A DNA stretch of 64,000 bases, from positions 1 through 64,000 of the forward strand of contig JACDOJ010000001.1 in NCBI GenBank assembly GCA_017656135.1. Direction: 5' to 3'. The notes under the pieces were generated by a model. That model was not told where the DNA came from and made no database searches. It worked only from the letters and a program-made list of their open reading frames with translations. Source of the stretch: Bacillota bacterium. Lineage in GTDB: Bacteria; Bacillota; UBA5301. Positions within the stretch are counted from its first letter, which is position 1, and every line of letters begins with the position of its first letter. A program made the translations under genes and the position numbers. Positions 27,092 through 36,621 of the stretch are shown in pieces.

Positions 27092-29080
27092 TTAACGCAA
27101 ACCCGTGATGCCCCGGGGGTAGGCTCCCAGCCCCAGGGGTTTGTGGTAACTGCCGACAAACTCTTTAGCCTGCTCCTTTAGGACTTCTGCCGATTCTCCG
27201 CTGTACAAAAGATCCAGAGCCTGGCGGTATGCCTTCACTACCTTGGAAACCACTTTCGGGGTGCTGAAAGGCAATTCCAGCCTGAATCCGGCCAAACCCA
27301 GTTTGGAGAAAGAGGCCAGGAAAGGCAAAGTGCACAGCTCATTGGCGAGCAGAATGTGGTTGCGGCAGTACTGGTCGATGACAATCTCCCGAATGCCGCC
27401 ACGGATATCTTTGAGGGCGAAACGCCGGCTGCGGCACGGTCCTGAACAGATGTCTTGCCTGGTGCCACCTTCTAACAGAGCCGCAGGTAAGCAGTGCTCC
27501 AAGACCATTGCAGTTAAGCTGCCGTGGACCAGGGCCTCCACCGGTAAAGAACTGTCGGCGGCCAGCTGTTTGACCCGGGCAAAAGAGCTCTCCGGCTCAG
27601 CAGTCACCTGGACCAAACCCTCTTCCTTCAAAAGCTCAGCGGCTTTGCTGTTGAAGATGTTGAGAGAGTAGTCGCCGTACAGGGGTAAGGTGGTTTCGGC
27701 CTTAGCCAGCTGTAAAAGGCCTGGGTTCGCCACCATCACTCCAGCCGGCTTGGTGTCCAGGCTCTCCAACCAGCGGAAGAGCATCCGGTATTCTGCCATC
27801 TCCCGGGACATGGTAATCCGGGGAGTGCTGATCACACCCGGTATGCCGCGTTCTGCCAAAAATTCCAGGGCTTTTTGGATATTTCCTCGAGACCACGTGA
27901 AATCCTTGTCTACCGGAACTTCTCCTCCAAAATAGATGCGGTCCGCCCCGGCTTCGGCAGCCAGCTTCAGCGCCTCTAAATCTCCCACCTTGACCGCCAA
28001 AGCGGGTTTTGGCTGCAGCCCTTCTTCTGCCACTTGTTTGGCAAAGGGGTCTTTTTGAACCAGCCTCTCAGTAAGCTCCATCTCCCGAACCCCGGTACTG
28101 AAAAACTGGGGCTCCCGCTCGCCGGTATAACCGATCCCTTTGGGGCCAGGGTGTTTCAGAGCGTAGCAGTTGGTGAGATCCCGGACCCTGTTCTGATAGA
28201 TCCTCTCTTTGAGGGACTTGTCCCACTTGTAGCCGGTGGGATCTTCGAGGTAAGCATCGATAGCCTGCCGGTAAGCGGAGACAATCAAGGCCAGGTACTC
28301 CGCCTCTCGCATCCGCCCTTCTATTTTGAAGGAACAGACTCCTGACTGGACCAGTTCCGGAATGTGGTCCAAAACGTACATGTCGCCAAGGGCCAAGAAA
28401 TACGGGCCGTCTGCCTTGGTCTCCAGGACCTCGCCGCTTCTGGCGTCGACAAATTCATAAGCCCAGCGGCAAGGCTTCATACACCGGCCCCGGTTGGAGC
28501 TCTGGCCGAAGAGGAGACCGCTGGCATAACACTGGCCGCTCTGGGCAATGCACATGTCACCGTGGATGAAGTATTCCATCTCCAGTCCCGACTCATCCCG
28601 CAAGCGGCGAATCTCCGCAAAAGGAATCTCCCTGTTCAAAACAACCCTGGTGACCCCGTATTTCTTCAAGAACTGCAGGGTCTCCAAGTTGTGAGTGTTC
28701 ATCATCACACTAGCGTGCAGTGGCACGGTAAGTCCCAAGTCTCTGGCGAGCTTGAGGACCCCTAAGTCCTGAATAATCAGGGAGTCCGGCCCAATCTCAT
28801 TCAAATATAGGAGGTAATCCTTGAGCTCTGCCAGCTCTTCATCGCTCTGGAGGTTATTCATGGTCACGTAGACCTTTACCCCTCGGGAGTGGGCATACTC
28901 GATGGCTTCTTTGAGGCTCTCGTCGGTGAAGTTATAGTCGTCCCGGAACATCCGCATATTGAACTTCTTGCCCCCGAGGTAGACGGCATCAGCCCCAGCG
29001 GCTATCACAGCCTCCAAGACATCCCATCTCCCTACAGGAGCCAATAACTCCAATTCCAGGTCTTCTAAGTGTAGTGTCAA
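27092..29080 (-). CDS. U32 family peptidase-like protein, extended form
   Basis: LELLAPVGRWDVLEAVIAAGADAVYLGGKKFNMR, EYFIHGDMCIAQSGQCYASGLLFGQSSNRGRCMKPCRWAYEF. Confidence 0.9.
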   Translation of the reverse strand: MTLHLEDLELELLAPVGRWDVLEAVIAAGADAVYLGGKKFNMRMFRDDYNFTDESLKEAIEYAHSRGVKVYVTMNNLQSDEELAELKDYLLYLNEIGPDSLIIQDLGVLKLARDLGLTVPLHASVMMNTHNLETLQFLKKYGVTRVVLNREIPFAEIRRLRDESGLEMEYFIHGDMCIAQSGQCYASGLLFGQSSNRGRCMKPCRWAYEFVDARSGEVLETKADGPYFLALGDMYVLDHIPELVQSGVCSFKIEGRMREAEYLALIVSAYRQAIDAYLEDPTGYKWDKSLKERIYQNRVRDLTNCYALKHPGPKGIGYTGEREPQFFSTGVREMELTERLVQKDPFAKQVAEEGLQPKPALAVKVGDLEALKLAAEAGADRIYFGGEVPVDKDFTWSRGNIQKALEFLAERGIPGVISTPRITMSREMAEYRMLFRWLESLDTKPAGVMVANPGLLQLAKAETTLPLYGDYSLNIFNSKAAELLKEEGLVQVTAEPESSFARVKQLAADSSLPVEALVHGSLTAMVLEHCLPAALLEGGTRQDICSGPCRSRRFALKDIRGGIREIVIDQYCRNHILLANELCTLPFLASFSKLGLAGFRLELPFSTPKVVSKVVKAYRQALDLLYSGESAEVLKEQAKEFVGSYHKPLGLGAYPRGITGLR

Positions 29081-29107
29081 AGTCCTTACCTCTCTTTATA
29101 GTGAAAT

Positions 29108-30010
29108 TTAGGAATTGATAATCTCGACGTCCTTCAAGCCTGAAGTCTCGACCCCGACCTTTTCGGCCACCCTTTGGTTGATGAAGACTTTCGTCTTTTT
29201 GGGCCTACCAATGGGGATCTCCCCAGGATCTCGGCCTTGTAGTATCTGAGCTGCTATCTCCCCTACCTGAACCCCTAACTCATAGTGGAGGGAATCCACA
29301 CAACAAAGGGCCCCTTCGCGGACCGTATGGGCATTTGGCCCACACAAGGGAAGTTTCTCACGGTAGCAGTACTCCGCCAGTGGCCGGAAGTTGTCCTCAA
29401 TCATCCGGCAAATAGGCACATACACGAACTGGCTGCCTTCCAGCATCGGCAATTCTCCCAACATATTGGGGTCGTGAACCTTCAGGGGAAGTATCTCGAT
29501 CCCCCTTGCCTCAGCCTCTTTTCCCAAATCCGCCAGTTCCAAAGGAGCGTTGGGATCATCAGGGTCATAAGGCACAGCCACCTTGCCCAAACCCGGCCGG
29601 AGAGCCTGCAAAAGATCAAGCTTTAGAGCAACATCCACCTTGCCGCTGACCCCGGCCAAGTGGTTTCCTGATCCTTGCCAGCTGGCAACAAGTCCGGCTG
29701 CCAGAGGATCATAAACCGGGGCAAAGACCACCGGAATCCCGTAAAACTCAGTCGCTTCCTTGGCAAACTTGGCTGCCGGCGTGGTGCAGGCGAAAATCAA
29801 ATCCACCCCGGATGCCACCAAATCATCTGCTTCCTGGCCAAAAGAAGGTACGTTTTCTTGGACATTCCGATAATCAATTTCAATTTCTTCCGAGTCTAGG
29901 CCGGCCTTTTTGAGCCCGGCCAGGAAACCCTCCACGGTATCATCAAGTTCTTTTTTGAGCTGCAAAATTCCTATATGAAAAGACATCACAGACCCTCCAG
30001 ATTCAGCCAA
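29108..30010 (-). CDS. ABC-transporter substrate-binding-like (TrpX/PF04392-type) protein without obvious signal peptide
   Basis: HIGILQLKKELDDTVEGFLAGLKKAGL...VASGVDLIFACTTPAAKFAKEATEFYGIPVVFAPVYDPLAAGLV; probable start at internal MSFHIGIL. Confidence 0.8.
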   Translation of the reverse strand: MAESGGSVMSFHIGILQLKKELDDTVEGFLAGLKKAGLDSEEIEIDYRNVQENVPSFGQEADDLVASGVDLIFACTTPAAKFAKEATEFYGIPVVFAPVYDPLAAGLVASWQGSGNHLAGVSGKVDVALKLDLLQALRPGLGKVAVPYDPDDPNAPLELADLGKEAEARGIEILPLKVHDPNMLGELPMLEGSQFVYVPICRMIEDNFRPLAEYCYREKLPLCGPNAHTVREGALCCVDSLHYELGVQVGEIAAQILQGRDPGEIPIGRPKKTKVFINQRVAEKVGVETSGLKDVEIINS

Positions 30011-30067
30011 TGGTAATCCACAGGCATTATATCAAAATATGGTTATTGGAAAAAGGACATTTGCCCT

Positions 30068-30096
30068 TTGACTTTAAATGGAAGTTACGGTACAAT
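30068..30096 (+). promoter_or_regulatory. sigma-A promoter for abrB-like gene
   Basis: TTGACT, 17 bp spacer, TACAAT. Confidence 0.7.
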
Positions 30097-30139
30097 CTTC
30101 CTGTAGAATTTTGCAGGATAATCTATTATACGAAAGGAG

Positions 30140-30400
30140 TTGCTTACAATTACAATGAAGTCCACAGGAATCGTTCGCAAGGTAGACGAGCTAGGACGAG
30201 TCGTTATCCCCATTGAATTACGTCGCACTCTCAACATCGCAGAGCGCGACTCCTTGGAGATTTACGTTGACGGCGAGCAAATCATTTTGAAGAAGTACGA
30301 GCCAGCCTGCATCTTCTGTGGTAACGCCAAAGATGTGCGTACCTTCAAAGACAAAATGATTTGCCCAGACTGCCTGAACCTGATGAAAGAGGTTTCCTAA
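30140..30400 (+). CDS. abrB: AbrB/SpoVT-type transition-state regulator (ATG at 30155 is the alternative start)
   Basis: MKSTGIVRKVDELGRVVIPIELRRTLNIAERDSLEIYVDGEQIILKKYEPACIFCG. Confidence 0.93.
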   Translation: MLTITMKSTGIVRKVDELGRVVIPIELRRTLNIAERDSLEIYVDGEQIILKKYEPACIFCGNAKDVRTFKDKMICPDCLNLMKEVS

Positions 30401-30423
30401 CCAACTGAAACCTTGCTAAAAGA

Positions 30424-30453
30424 GCCGTGGTTTGAAAAGCCACGGCTTTTTAG
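30424..30453. terminator. intrinsic terminator between convergent abrB and rsmI
   Basis: AGCCGTGGTTTGAAAAGCCACGGCTTTTTAGTT; perfect 8-bp stem. Confidence 0.85.
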
Positions 30454-31302
30454 TTACTTATCCAGCTCAGTGGCTATCCTGTAGGCAATGTTCTTGCGGA
30501 TGCCCGTCTCCTCGATTACTATTCGCACCGCATCCTTGACACTGTTTCCTTCAGCCAGCAACTCCTCCAACCTTCCCCTGACCAGGTCACAATCTACCGG
30601 AACCTCCCCGGGTTCAGCTTGGGCCGCACCGGCTAAAACCAGAGTTAGCTCCCCCTTGACCCCTTTCTCCGTGAAGTAGCTCAAGGCATCCTTAACCGTT
30701 CCCCGCCAGACCTCTTCGTGCTGCTTGGTCAGCTCCCGACAGACGGCTATCGGCCGGTCCGGAATCAGCTCCGCCAGGTCTTCCAGAGTGCTTAGCAAGC
30801 GATGCGGAGCCTCATAAAAAACGAGGGTGTGTTCTTCTTTTACCAACTTCTGCAAGTACTTGACCCGTTCCTTGCGAACTCTAGGCAGAAACCCTTCAAA
30901 GGCAAATCGCTCCATGGGCAGGCCGGAAAGAGCTAAAGCAGTGGTAACTGCCGACGGCCCGGGAATAACTTGGATAGGGTATCCCTCCTTGAGGACGTAG
31001 TCGATCAAATAACCTCCGGGATCTGAAATGCCGGGCATACCGGCATCAGAGACCAGAGCCACATCCTTTCCGTCCTCCAGTTTCTTAATGATTATGGGGC
31101 TTTTACGCCTCTCATTGTGTTCGTGCAGGCTGGTGACAGGGGTTCCGATATCATAGTAGTTTAGAAGCTTCCTGGTGTGCCGGGTGTCCTCTGCCGCGAT
31201 CAAATCGACTTGTTTGAGCACCTCCAGACAACGTAGGGAAATATCCTTCAGGTTTCCTATGGGAGTGGCACAGACGTATAGACAACCGTGAGAATCGCTC
31301 AT
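30454..31302 (-). CDS. rsmI: 16S rRNA (cytidine(1402)-2'-O)-methyltransferase
   Basis: LYVCATPIGNLKDISLRCLEVLKQVDLIAAEDTRHTRKLLNYY, LVSDAGMPGISDPG, VIPGPSAVTTALALSGLP. Confidence 0.96.
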   Translation of the reverse strand: MSDSHGCLYVCATPIGNLKDISLRCLEVLKQVDLIAAEDTRHTRKLLNYYDIGTPVTSLHEHNERRKSPIIIKKLEDGKDVALVSDAGMPGISDPGGYLIDYVLKEGYPIQVIPGPSAVTTALALSGLPMERFAFEGFLPRVRKERVKYLQKLVKEEHTLVFYEAPHRLLSTLEDLAELIPDRPIAVCRELTKQHEEVWRGTVKDALSYFTEKGVKGELTLVLAGAAQAEPGEVPVDCDLVRGRLEELLAEGNSVKDAVRIVIEETGIRKNIAYRIATELDK

Positions 31303-31341
31303 TTTCGGTCTCCTTTCCCTTTTGGAGCCACATTTGGCTAA

Positions 31342-32988
31342 ATGTATAAATCCCAGCTTGATGGCAAAAAATTCTTACTGCCCGCAAAAAGGCAGAAGGT
31401 GGAACCTATGAACCTAGAGGACATCTACACAATCCTGAACCAAGCCAACCTGCTTAAAACCGCTCCCAAGCCGGTGCCGGACCTCGAGATTGGCACCATT
31501 TCCGTCGATTCCCGCCGGGTGGAGCCAGGGGCGGTCTTCATCGCCATCCCCGGAACCCGGCATGACGGGCACGCCTACGTCCAAGAAGCCATCGACAAAG
31601 GAGCTGTAGCTGTAATCAGCGAGCGCCCGTTGGAAGTTTCAGCGCCCATACTCAGGGTAGTTAATTCGAGAAAGGCCGCTGCTATCCTTTCTGCCTATTA
31701 CTGGGGCCGTCCCGGTAAGGACCTACTCTGCCTGGGAGTAACCGGGACAAACGGCAAGACTACCACCGCCTTTATGATCGATGCCATCTTGGAGGAAGTT
31801 GGGTATAACACCGGCCTCATCGGCACCGTCTTAACTAAGATAGCCGGCCGGATTTTTGAATCAGCCATGACCACCCCGGACGCTCCTGAGCTACACCACC
31901 TCCTCCATCACATGGTGGAACAGGAAGTAGAGGCGGTAACGATGGAGGTCTCTTCCCACGGTATAATGCAGGACCGTTGTTACGGTTTGGAGCTGGATGT
32001 CGGCATCCTAACCAACATCAGCACTGACCACTGGGATGTCCACCCTACCTTCGAACACTACGTCGAGACCAAACTGGCCTTCTTCGACCTGGTGACAGAG
32101 GGCGGGCTCAAAGCGGCCAACGGTGATGACCCCAAAATCCGCCAGGCTCTAGCCTCTCACCCTATAGAGGGGCTGGTCACCTTCGGTATTTCCCCTGAAA
32201 GCCAGGTAAAAGCCCGCGGCCTGAAAACCCATGGGCACGGCACCCGCTTTATCCTGGCCTGGAACCGGCTGCCCAGCCGAGGCGGAGCACCGGTGGAAGC
32301 CGGGGAGGTTCCCGTAGACCTCAGCCTCCCAGGAAAACACAACGTTTACAACTCCCTGGCCGCTGCCACAGCCACCCTGTTTTTAGGCATTGATCCCCAC
32401 ATCATCCCCAGAGCCCTCAAGTCTTTCAGCGGGGTAGCCCGTAGGCTTCAAGTAATCTACGACGGTGACTTCACGGTCATTGATGATTTTGCCCACAACC
32501 CAGCCAGCATTAAAACCGCACTGGAAGCAGCAACCGGCCTCACCCAGGGGAAACTGATCATTGTTAACGCCATCAGAGGAAACCGGGGCCTGCAAATAAA
32601 CCGGGAAAACGCTGAAACCCTGGCTGACTTCATCCAGGAAAGCCAGCGCCAAACCAGACTGATTGTCACTGCCAGCCAAGAGGCCGTCGGTGAGCATGAC
32701 CGGGTTTCCTCAGGAGAAAAAGAGGTCTTCCTGCAAACCTTGCGCAAAAAAGAAATACCTTACTCCTTTTTCTCCACCCTAAAAAAGGCCATCAAAACCG
32801 CCCTCAAACAGGTAGCAGCCGGAGACCTGCTCCTGTTATTAGGTGCTCAGGGAATGGACCAAGGGAGTCGGGTATTTCGGGAATTGATGGCCCAAACCCC
32901 AGAAATAGCCAAGGCCGACCCTTTTGATGAGTTGGCAAAAGAGCCGGCCATTATCGGAATCTCCGAGTATTTAGAAAACCGTGGCTGA
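31342..32988 (+). CDS. MurE-like Mur ligase family protein (probable start ATG 31408)
   Basis: ISVDSRRVEPGAVFIAIPGTRHDGHAYVQEAIDKGAVAVI, LGVTGTNGKTTTAFMIDAIL, VIDDFAHNPASIKTAL; DNPR motif absent. Confidence 0.85.
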   Translation: MYKSQLDGKKFLLPAKRQKVEPMNLEDIYTILNQANLLKTAPKPVPDLEIGTISVDSRRVEPGAVFIAIPGTRHDGHAYVQEAIDKGAVAVISERPLEVSAPILRVVNSRKAAAILSAYYWGRPGKDLLCLGVTGTNGKTTTAFMIDAILEEVGYNTGLIGTVLTKIAGRIFESAMTTPDAPELHHLLHHMVEQEVEAVTMEVSSHGIMQDRCYGLELDVGILTNISTDHWDVHPTFEHYVETKLAFFDLVTEGGLKAANGDDPKIRQALASHPIEGLVTFGISPESQVKARGLKTHGHGTRFILAWNRLPSRGGAPVEAGEVPVDLSLPGKHNVYNSLAAATATLFLGIDPHIIPRALKSFSGVARRLQVIYDGDFTVIDDFAHNPASIKTALEAATGLTQGKLIIVNAIRGNRGLQINRENAETLADFIQESQRQTRLIVTASQEAVGEHDRVSSGEKEVFLQTLRKKEIPYSFFSTLKKAIKTALKQVAAGDLLLLLGAQGMDQGSRVFRELMAQTPEIAKADPFDELAKEPAIIGISEYLENRG

Positions 32989-32992
32989 AGGC

Positions 32993-34222
32993 CTAAAACT
33001 TGTTTTCGTCATCTCCTGTTTTGGACCGTTTAGACTTACGGCGCTTATTTTTTGACGACTTCTTGCGACTCTTGTTCCCGTCTGAATTGGAACCGGTATT
33101 CTTCTCTTTGGACTTTTCTTTATCTTTAGATTTGCCTTTCTCCCGATTCTTATCTTTACTCTGAGAGTTTTTCTTGGACTTACGCCGCTTCCGGCGCTTG
33201 CTCTTTTTGCCCTTACTTTTTCCTTTGTCGTCCTTCTCGTTGTCCTTCCCGTTTTCACCCTTTTGAGGGGCATCTTCTTCCTTCTCTTGCTCCTTGGTCT
33301 CGAAAACATGAACTTCAGGAGCTTCCGAAGCTTCCTGGCTAGATTCGGGGTTCGCCTCGGCCACCAGCGGGCACTTGTCGACGGTGACCTGTTTGCGTAC
33401 AGGACAGTGTTGAGCACAGGTATCGCAATCGGGAGTGTTGTCCCCCAGGTTGAGGACGATCTCCACCCCTTCCTCGACCTGAACATTGACTTCCCCAGTC
33501 AGAGGGTTGACTTCCGTAACCTTCCCCTTGCCCTGAGGAGTATCAATGACGTCCCCGACGTTTGGCAGCTGGGCCAAAGCATCTTTGTAGGTATCGGCCT
33601 CGTACTGGAGGCAGCACATCAGTCTGCCGCAAAGGCCTGAGATTTTAGTGGGATTAAGAGAGAGGTTCTGATCTTTGGCCATCCGGATGGAAACCGGTTG
33701 AAACTCCCCCAGAAAGGTCTTGCAGCAAACCGGGCGCCCGCACAGGCCCAGGCCACCAATCATCTTGGCCTCATCCCGTACCCCAATCTGGCGGAGTTCG
33801 ATGCGGGTCCTGAAGACCGAAGCCAGATCTTTCACCAGCTCCCGAAAGTCCACCCGGCCTTCAGCGGTGAAATAGAAGATGATCTTCTTGTTATCGAAGG
33901 TGATCTCCACATTCACCAGCTTCATGGGGAGACCATGCTTGGCGATTTTTTCGAGGCCGATCTGAAAGGCTTCTTTTGCTTTTTTCTCGTTTTCCTCCAC
34001 CTTTTTGTAGTCAGAATCATCGGCCTTCCGAATGACTTTCTTTAGAGGAGTCACAATGTCTTCCTCGGAAACCAGTTTCGGCCCCACCACCAGGTAACCA
34101 AATTCAATACCCCTGGCGGTTTCCACAATGACTCCATCACCTAACTGCAAATCAAGTTCATCTGGGTCGAAATAATATATTTTACCGGCCTTTTTAAACC
34201 GGACACCAACTACTTTTTGCAT
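32993..34222 (-). CDS. ricT: PSP1-domain protein RicT (YaaT) with long Lys/Ser-rich C-terminal tail
   Basis: VVGVRFKKAGKIYYFDPDELDLQLGDGVIVETARGIEFG, GLCGRPVCCKTFLGEFQPVSIRMAKDQNLSLNPTKISGLCGRLMCCLQYE. Confidence 0.92.
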   Translation of the reverse strand: MQKVVGVRFKKAGKIYYFDPDELDLQLGDGVIVETARGIEFGYLVVGPKLVSEEDIVTPLKKVIRKADDSDYKKVEENEKKAKEAFQIGLEKIAKHGLPMKLVNVEITFDNKKIIFYFTAEGRVDFRELVKDLASVFRTRIELRQIGVRDEAKMIGGLGLCGRPVCCKTFLGEFQPVSIRMAKDQNLSLNPTKISGLCGRLMCCLQYEADTYKDALAQLPNVGDVIDTPQGKGKVTEVNPLTGEVNVQVEEGVEIVLNLGDNTPDCDTCAQHCPVRKQVTVDKCPLVAEANPESSQEASEAPEVHVFETKEQEKEEDAPQKGENGKDNEKDDKGKSKGKKSKRRKRRKSKKNSQSKDKNREKGKSKDKEKSKEKNTGSNSDGNKSRKKSSKNKRRKSKRSKTGDDENKF

Positions 34223-35127
34223 TAAAAGGCTCTCCTTTGTATGTTGGCAAGTTTTATGGATAGACTGCGCAGTACTGCGTCAGGGTTCACATTGTATTTT
34301 AACATCTCGCGCCCTTTCTCTATTTCTTCCAGCGCCCTGACCCCCAGCATCTTTTGGCTGATTGCCTTCTTTTTATATTCTTCCTGGCAGAGATCTAAAA
34401 ACAACTCCCGGAAATCAGGGCTCTCTTTAAACTGGGCATAGAGATCTTTCCCCAGGTCCCAAGGGCGATTTCCCTGAACTGCCGCCAAAAACCTCTGAAC
34501 CGGTTCACCGAGCTCAGCCCACTCCCCGGCAATCCGGAGCGCCTTTCCTAAAGAGCCACCGGAAACCGAGGCAATACGCTCTCCGTCAGACACCCCCCGC
34601 TCTTGTAGTACCTGGGCAATGGTTTCGTCCGGTAGGGGCTGAACCGGAACCACTGTACACCGCGAGGTTATAGTGGGCAAAAGCAGATTTTTATTGGCCA
34701 AGAGAATCAACACTGAGTGTAGGGGCGGCTCCTCCAAGGTTTTCAGGAGGCTGTTGGCCGCTTGGTCAGTGAAGGACTCGGCGCCATCTAAAATAAAGAC
34801 CTTGTAGTTTCCTTCATAGGGTTTGAAGGCGATCAATTGCTGCAACCGCCGGATCTGTTCGATTTTGAAGCTCCGCCCTTCCGGCTCGAAGACCACAAGG
34901 TCTGGGTGGTTTCCCTCGGCAATGCGGCGGCAGCTCCGGCACAGGCCGCAGGGTTTGTTCTCGGCACTACAATTTAAGGCAGCGGCAAATGCCAGGGCCA
35001 GGCTTTTTTTACCGGTCCCTTCCGGGCCCACCAGGAGGTAGGCATGGCCCACCCGGCCGGTCCTGATGGTACGCTGCAGTATTTTCTTAGCCCGGTCTTG
35101 TCCAATTATCTCTGAAAAAGCCAGCAA
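34222..35127 (-). CDS. holB: DNA polymerase III delta' subunit
   Basis: IIGQDRAKKILQRTIRTGRVGHAYLLVGPEGTGKKSLALAFAAALNC, Cys cluster CGLCRSCRRI. Confidence 0.93.
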   Translation of the reverse strand: MLAFSEIIGQDRAKKILQRTIRTGRVGHAYLLVGPEGTGKKSLALAFAAALNCSAENKPCGLCRSCRRIAEGNHPDLVVFEPEGRSFKIEQIRRLQQLIAFKPYEGNYKVFILDGAESFTDQAANSLLKTLEEPPLHSVLILLANKNLLLPTITSRCTVVPVQPLPDETIAQVLQERGVSDGERIASVSGGSLGKALRIAGEWAELGEPVQRFLAAVQGNRPWDLGKDLYAQFKESPDFRELFLDLCQEEYKKKAISQKMLGVRALEEIEKGREMLKYNVNPDAVLRSLSIKLANIQRRAF

Positions 35128-35146
35128 AACTAAGTCCCTCTCCCAG

Positions 35147-35596
35147 TCATGTATACATATCTAAAAGCAGGCCTCTGATTTCATCGACAATCTCCAGAAG
35201 GTGAACGCTGCCGGCGTGGTTGTTTATAACCTCCTGGCCCAGCTTCTCCAGGGCCTCGTTAACCTTCTCTACCACGACCATGACCTTGTGCCGGCCGCCA
35301 CTGAATCCGGAAATCTCTTTAACCTGGTGACTTTCGCGAATGACCTTGTCTAAAAAGTTTTTGACCAACTCACGGTAACGCTGAAGGTTGCGGAGGGTCC
35401 TCGATTCAATTAAAGCATGAGCGGCCTCATCAAGCTGGGGAATTAAGAGCTCCAAATCCTGTTTGGCTCTCTCTAGGTGGGCATTATGCAGGTTTTCAGC
35501 GAAGCTGACCTGACCCTTTCTGGCCCCCTGGGCCCTGATCCTACCCGAGGCGGCAAAAGAGGAGCTTTTCTTGGAACGGGTATTGTTGATTTTCAT
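35147..35596 (-). CDS. YaaR family (DUF327) protein
   Basis: 149 aa; position between holB and yaaQ; RTLRNLQRYRELVKNFLDKVI...GRHKVMVVVEKVNEALEKLGQEVI. Confidence 0.85.
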   Translation of the reverse strand: MKINNTRSKKSSSFAASGRIRAQGARKGQVSFAENLHNAHLERAKQDLELLIPQLDEAAHALIESRTLRNLQRYRELVKNFLDKVIRESHQVKEISGFSGGRHKVMVVVEKVNEALEKLGQEVINNHAGSVHLLEIVDEIRGLLLDMYT

Positions 35597-35600
35597 ATCC

Positions 35601-35969
35601 TCAAACCTTCACAAACTGGTCCACATCTAAGACGAAGACAGTCGCCCCTCCCACGGTGATCTCCACCGGTGACGGCAAGAAGGTGTGGATCGACCGTCCA
35701 ATGGCTGAAACCGGTGAAATCAGCTGCTGTCTTGTGGAACAGGACTCCTTCACCAGCTCAATAACCTCATCTACCCGTTCTTTCTCCACCCCCACCAAGA
35801 TGGTACTGTTTCCTTCCCTGAGCAGCCCGCCAGTACTGGCCAGCTTGGTGGCGCGGAAATCCTTTTTGAGCAAATTTTCAATCAGATCATGGGCGTCCTG
35901 GTCCTGCACAATCGCTATGACCAGTTTCATTTCCTTTCCCTCCTCGTTAGGATGTGAAAATGCCCGCAA
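35601..35969 (-). CDS. cyclic-di-AMP receptor, YaaQ/DarA family
   Basis: MKLVIAIVQDQDAHDLIENLLKKDFRATKLASTGGLLREGNSTILVGVEKERVDEVIELVKESC. Confidence 0.95.
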   Translation of the reverse strand: MRAFSHPNEEGKEMKLVIAIVQDQDAHDLIENLLKKDFRATKLASTGGLLREGNSTILVGVEKERVDEVIELVKESCSTRQQLISPVSAIGRSIHTFLPSPVEITVGGATVFVLDVDQFVKV

Positions 35970-36615
35970 ACCGCTCTTGAAGCACCTTTTTACTGCTGGC
36001 GAAGATCTCCTGGGGCGACTTATCCTTGGTAGTCAAGACTACAAACCTCTCCGGCTCCTGCTCTGCCAACCGAAGGTAGCCCCACCGCACCCGAGCATGG
36101 TACGCCGGAACCCTCCGCTCGATCCGGTCACCGCCGGATATCCCCTCATCACTGCTGATTCCGATGGCCCGGTTCAGCACGATCTCTGGATCAGTGTCGT
36201 ACAAGAAGGTCAAGTCAGGTTTGAGACCGTCGGTGGCCAGCTCATTGATGGCTCGCACTTTCTTTACATATTGGCGGCCTAACCCGTAACCCTGGTAAGC
36301 GATACTGGAATCAACATACCTTTCACACAACACCACTTTCCCTGCTTCCAGAGCCGGGAGGATGACCTGTTTGATCAGTTGAGCGCGGGAAGCAGCGTAG
36401 AGCAGCATCTCCGTTTCCGGAACCATTTCCTCGAACCGGGGATCCAAGATCACCTGACGGATGGCCTCTCCGATCACAGTTCCCCCCGGCTCACGGGTCA
36501 GCAAGAAGTCCAGGCCCAACTCCAGAAAGTATTCCTTGAACAGTTTGGCTTGGGTCGTCTTGCCGCAGCCGTCTGTCCCCTCTAAAGTGATGAAAATCCC
36601 TTTTCTCTCGCTCAC
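35947..36615 (-). CDS. tmk: thymidylate kinase
   Basis: GIFITLEGTDGCGKTTQAKLFKEYF, LTREPGGTVIGEAIRQVIL, CERYVDSSIAYQGYGLG. Confidence 0.96.
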   Translation of the reverse strand: MSERKGIFITLEGTDGCGKTTQAKLFKEYFLELGLDFLLTREPGGTVIGEAIRQVILDPRFEEMVPETEMLLYAASRAQLIKQVILPALEAGKVVLCERYVDSSIAYQGYGLGRQYVKKVRAINELATDGLKPDLTFLYDTDPEIVLNRAIGISSDEGISGGDRIERRVPAYHARVRWGYLRLAEQEPERFVVLTTKDKSPQEIFASSKKVLQERFAGIFTS

Positions 36616-36621
36616 CTGATC

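Noticed and set aside
32971-33486. 171-aa - ORF rich in Lys/Arg
   Set aside because: Alternate frame of the low-complexity ricT tail
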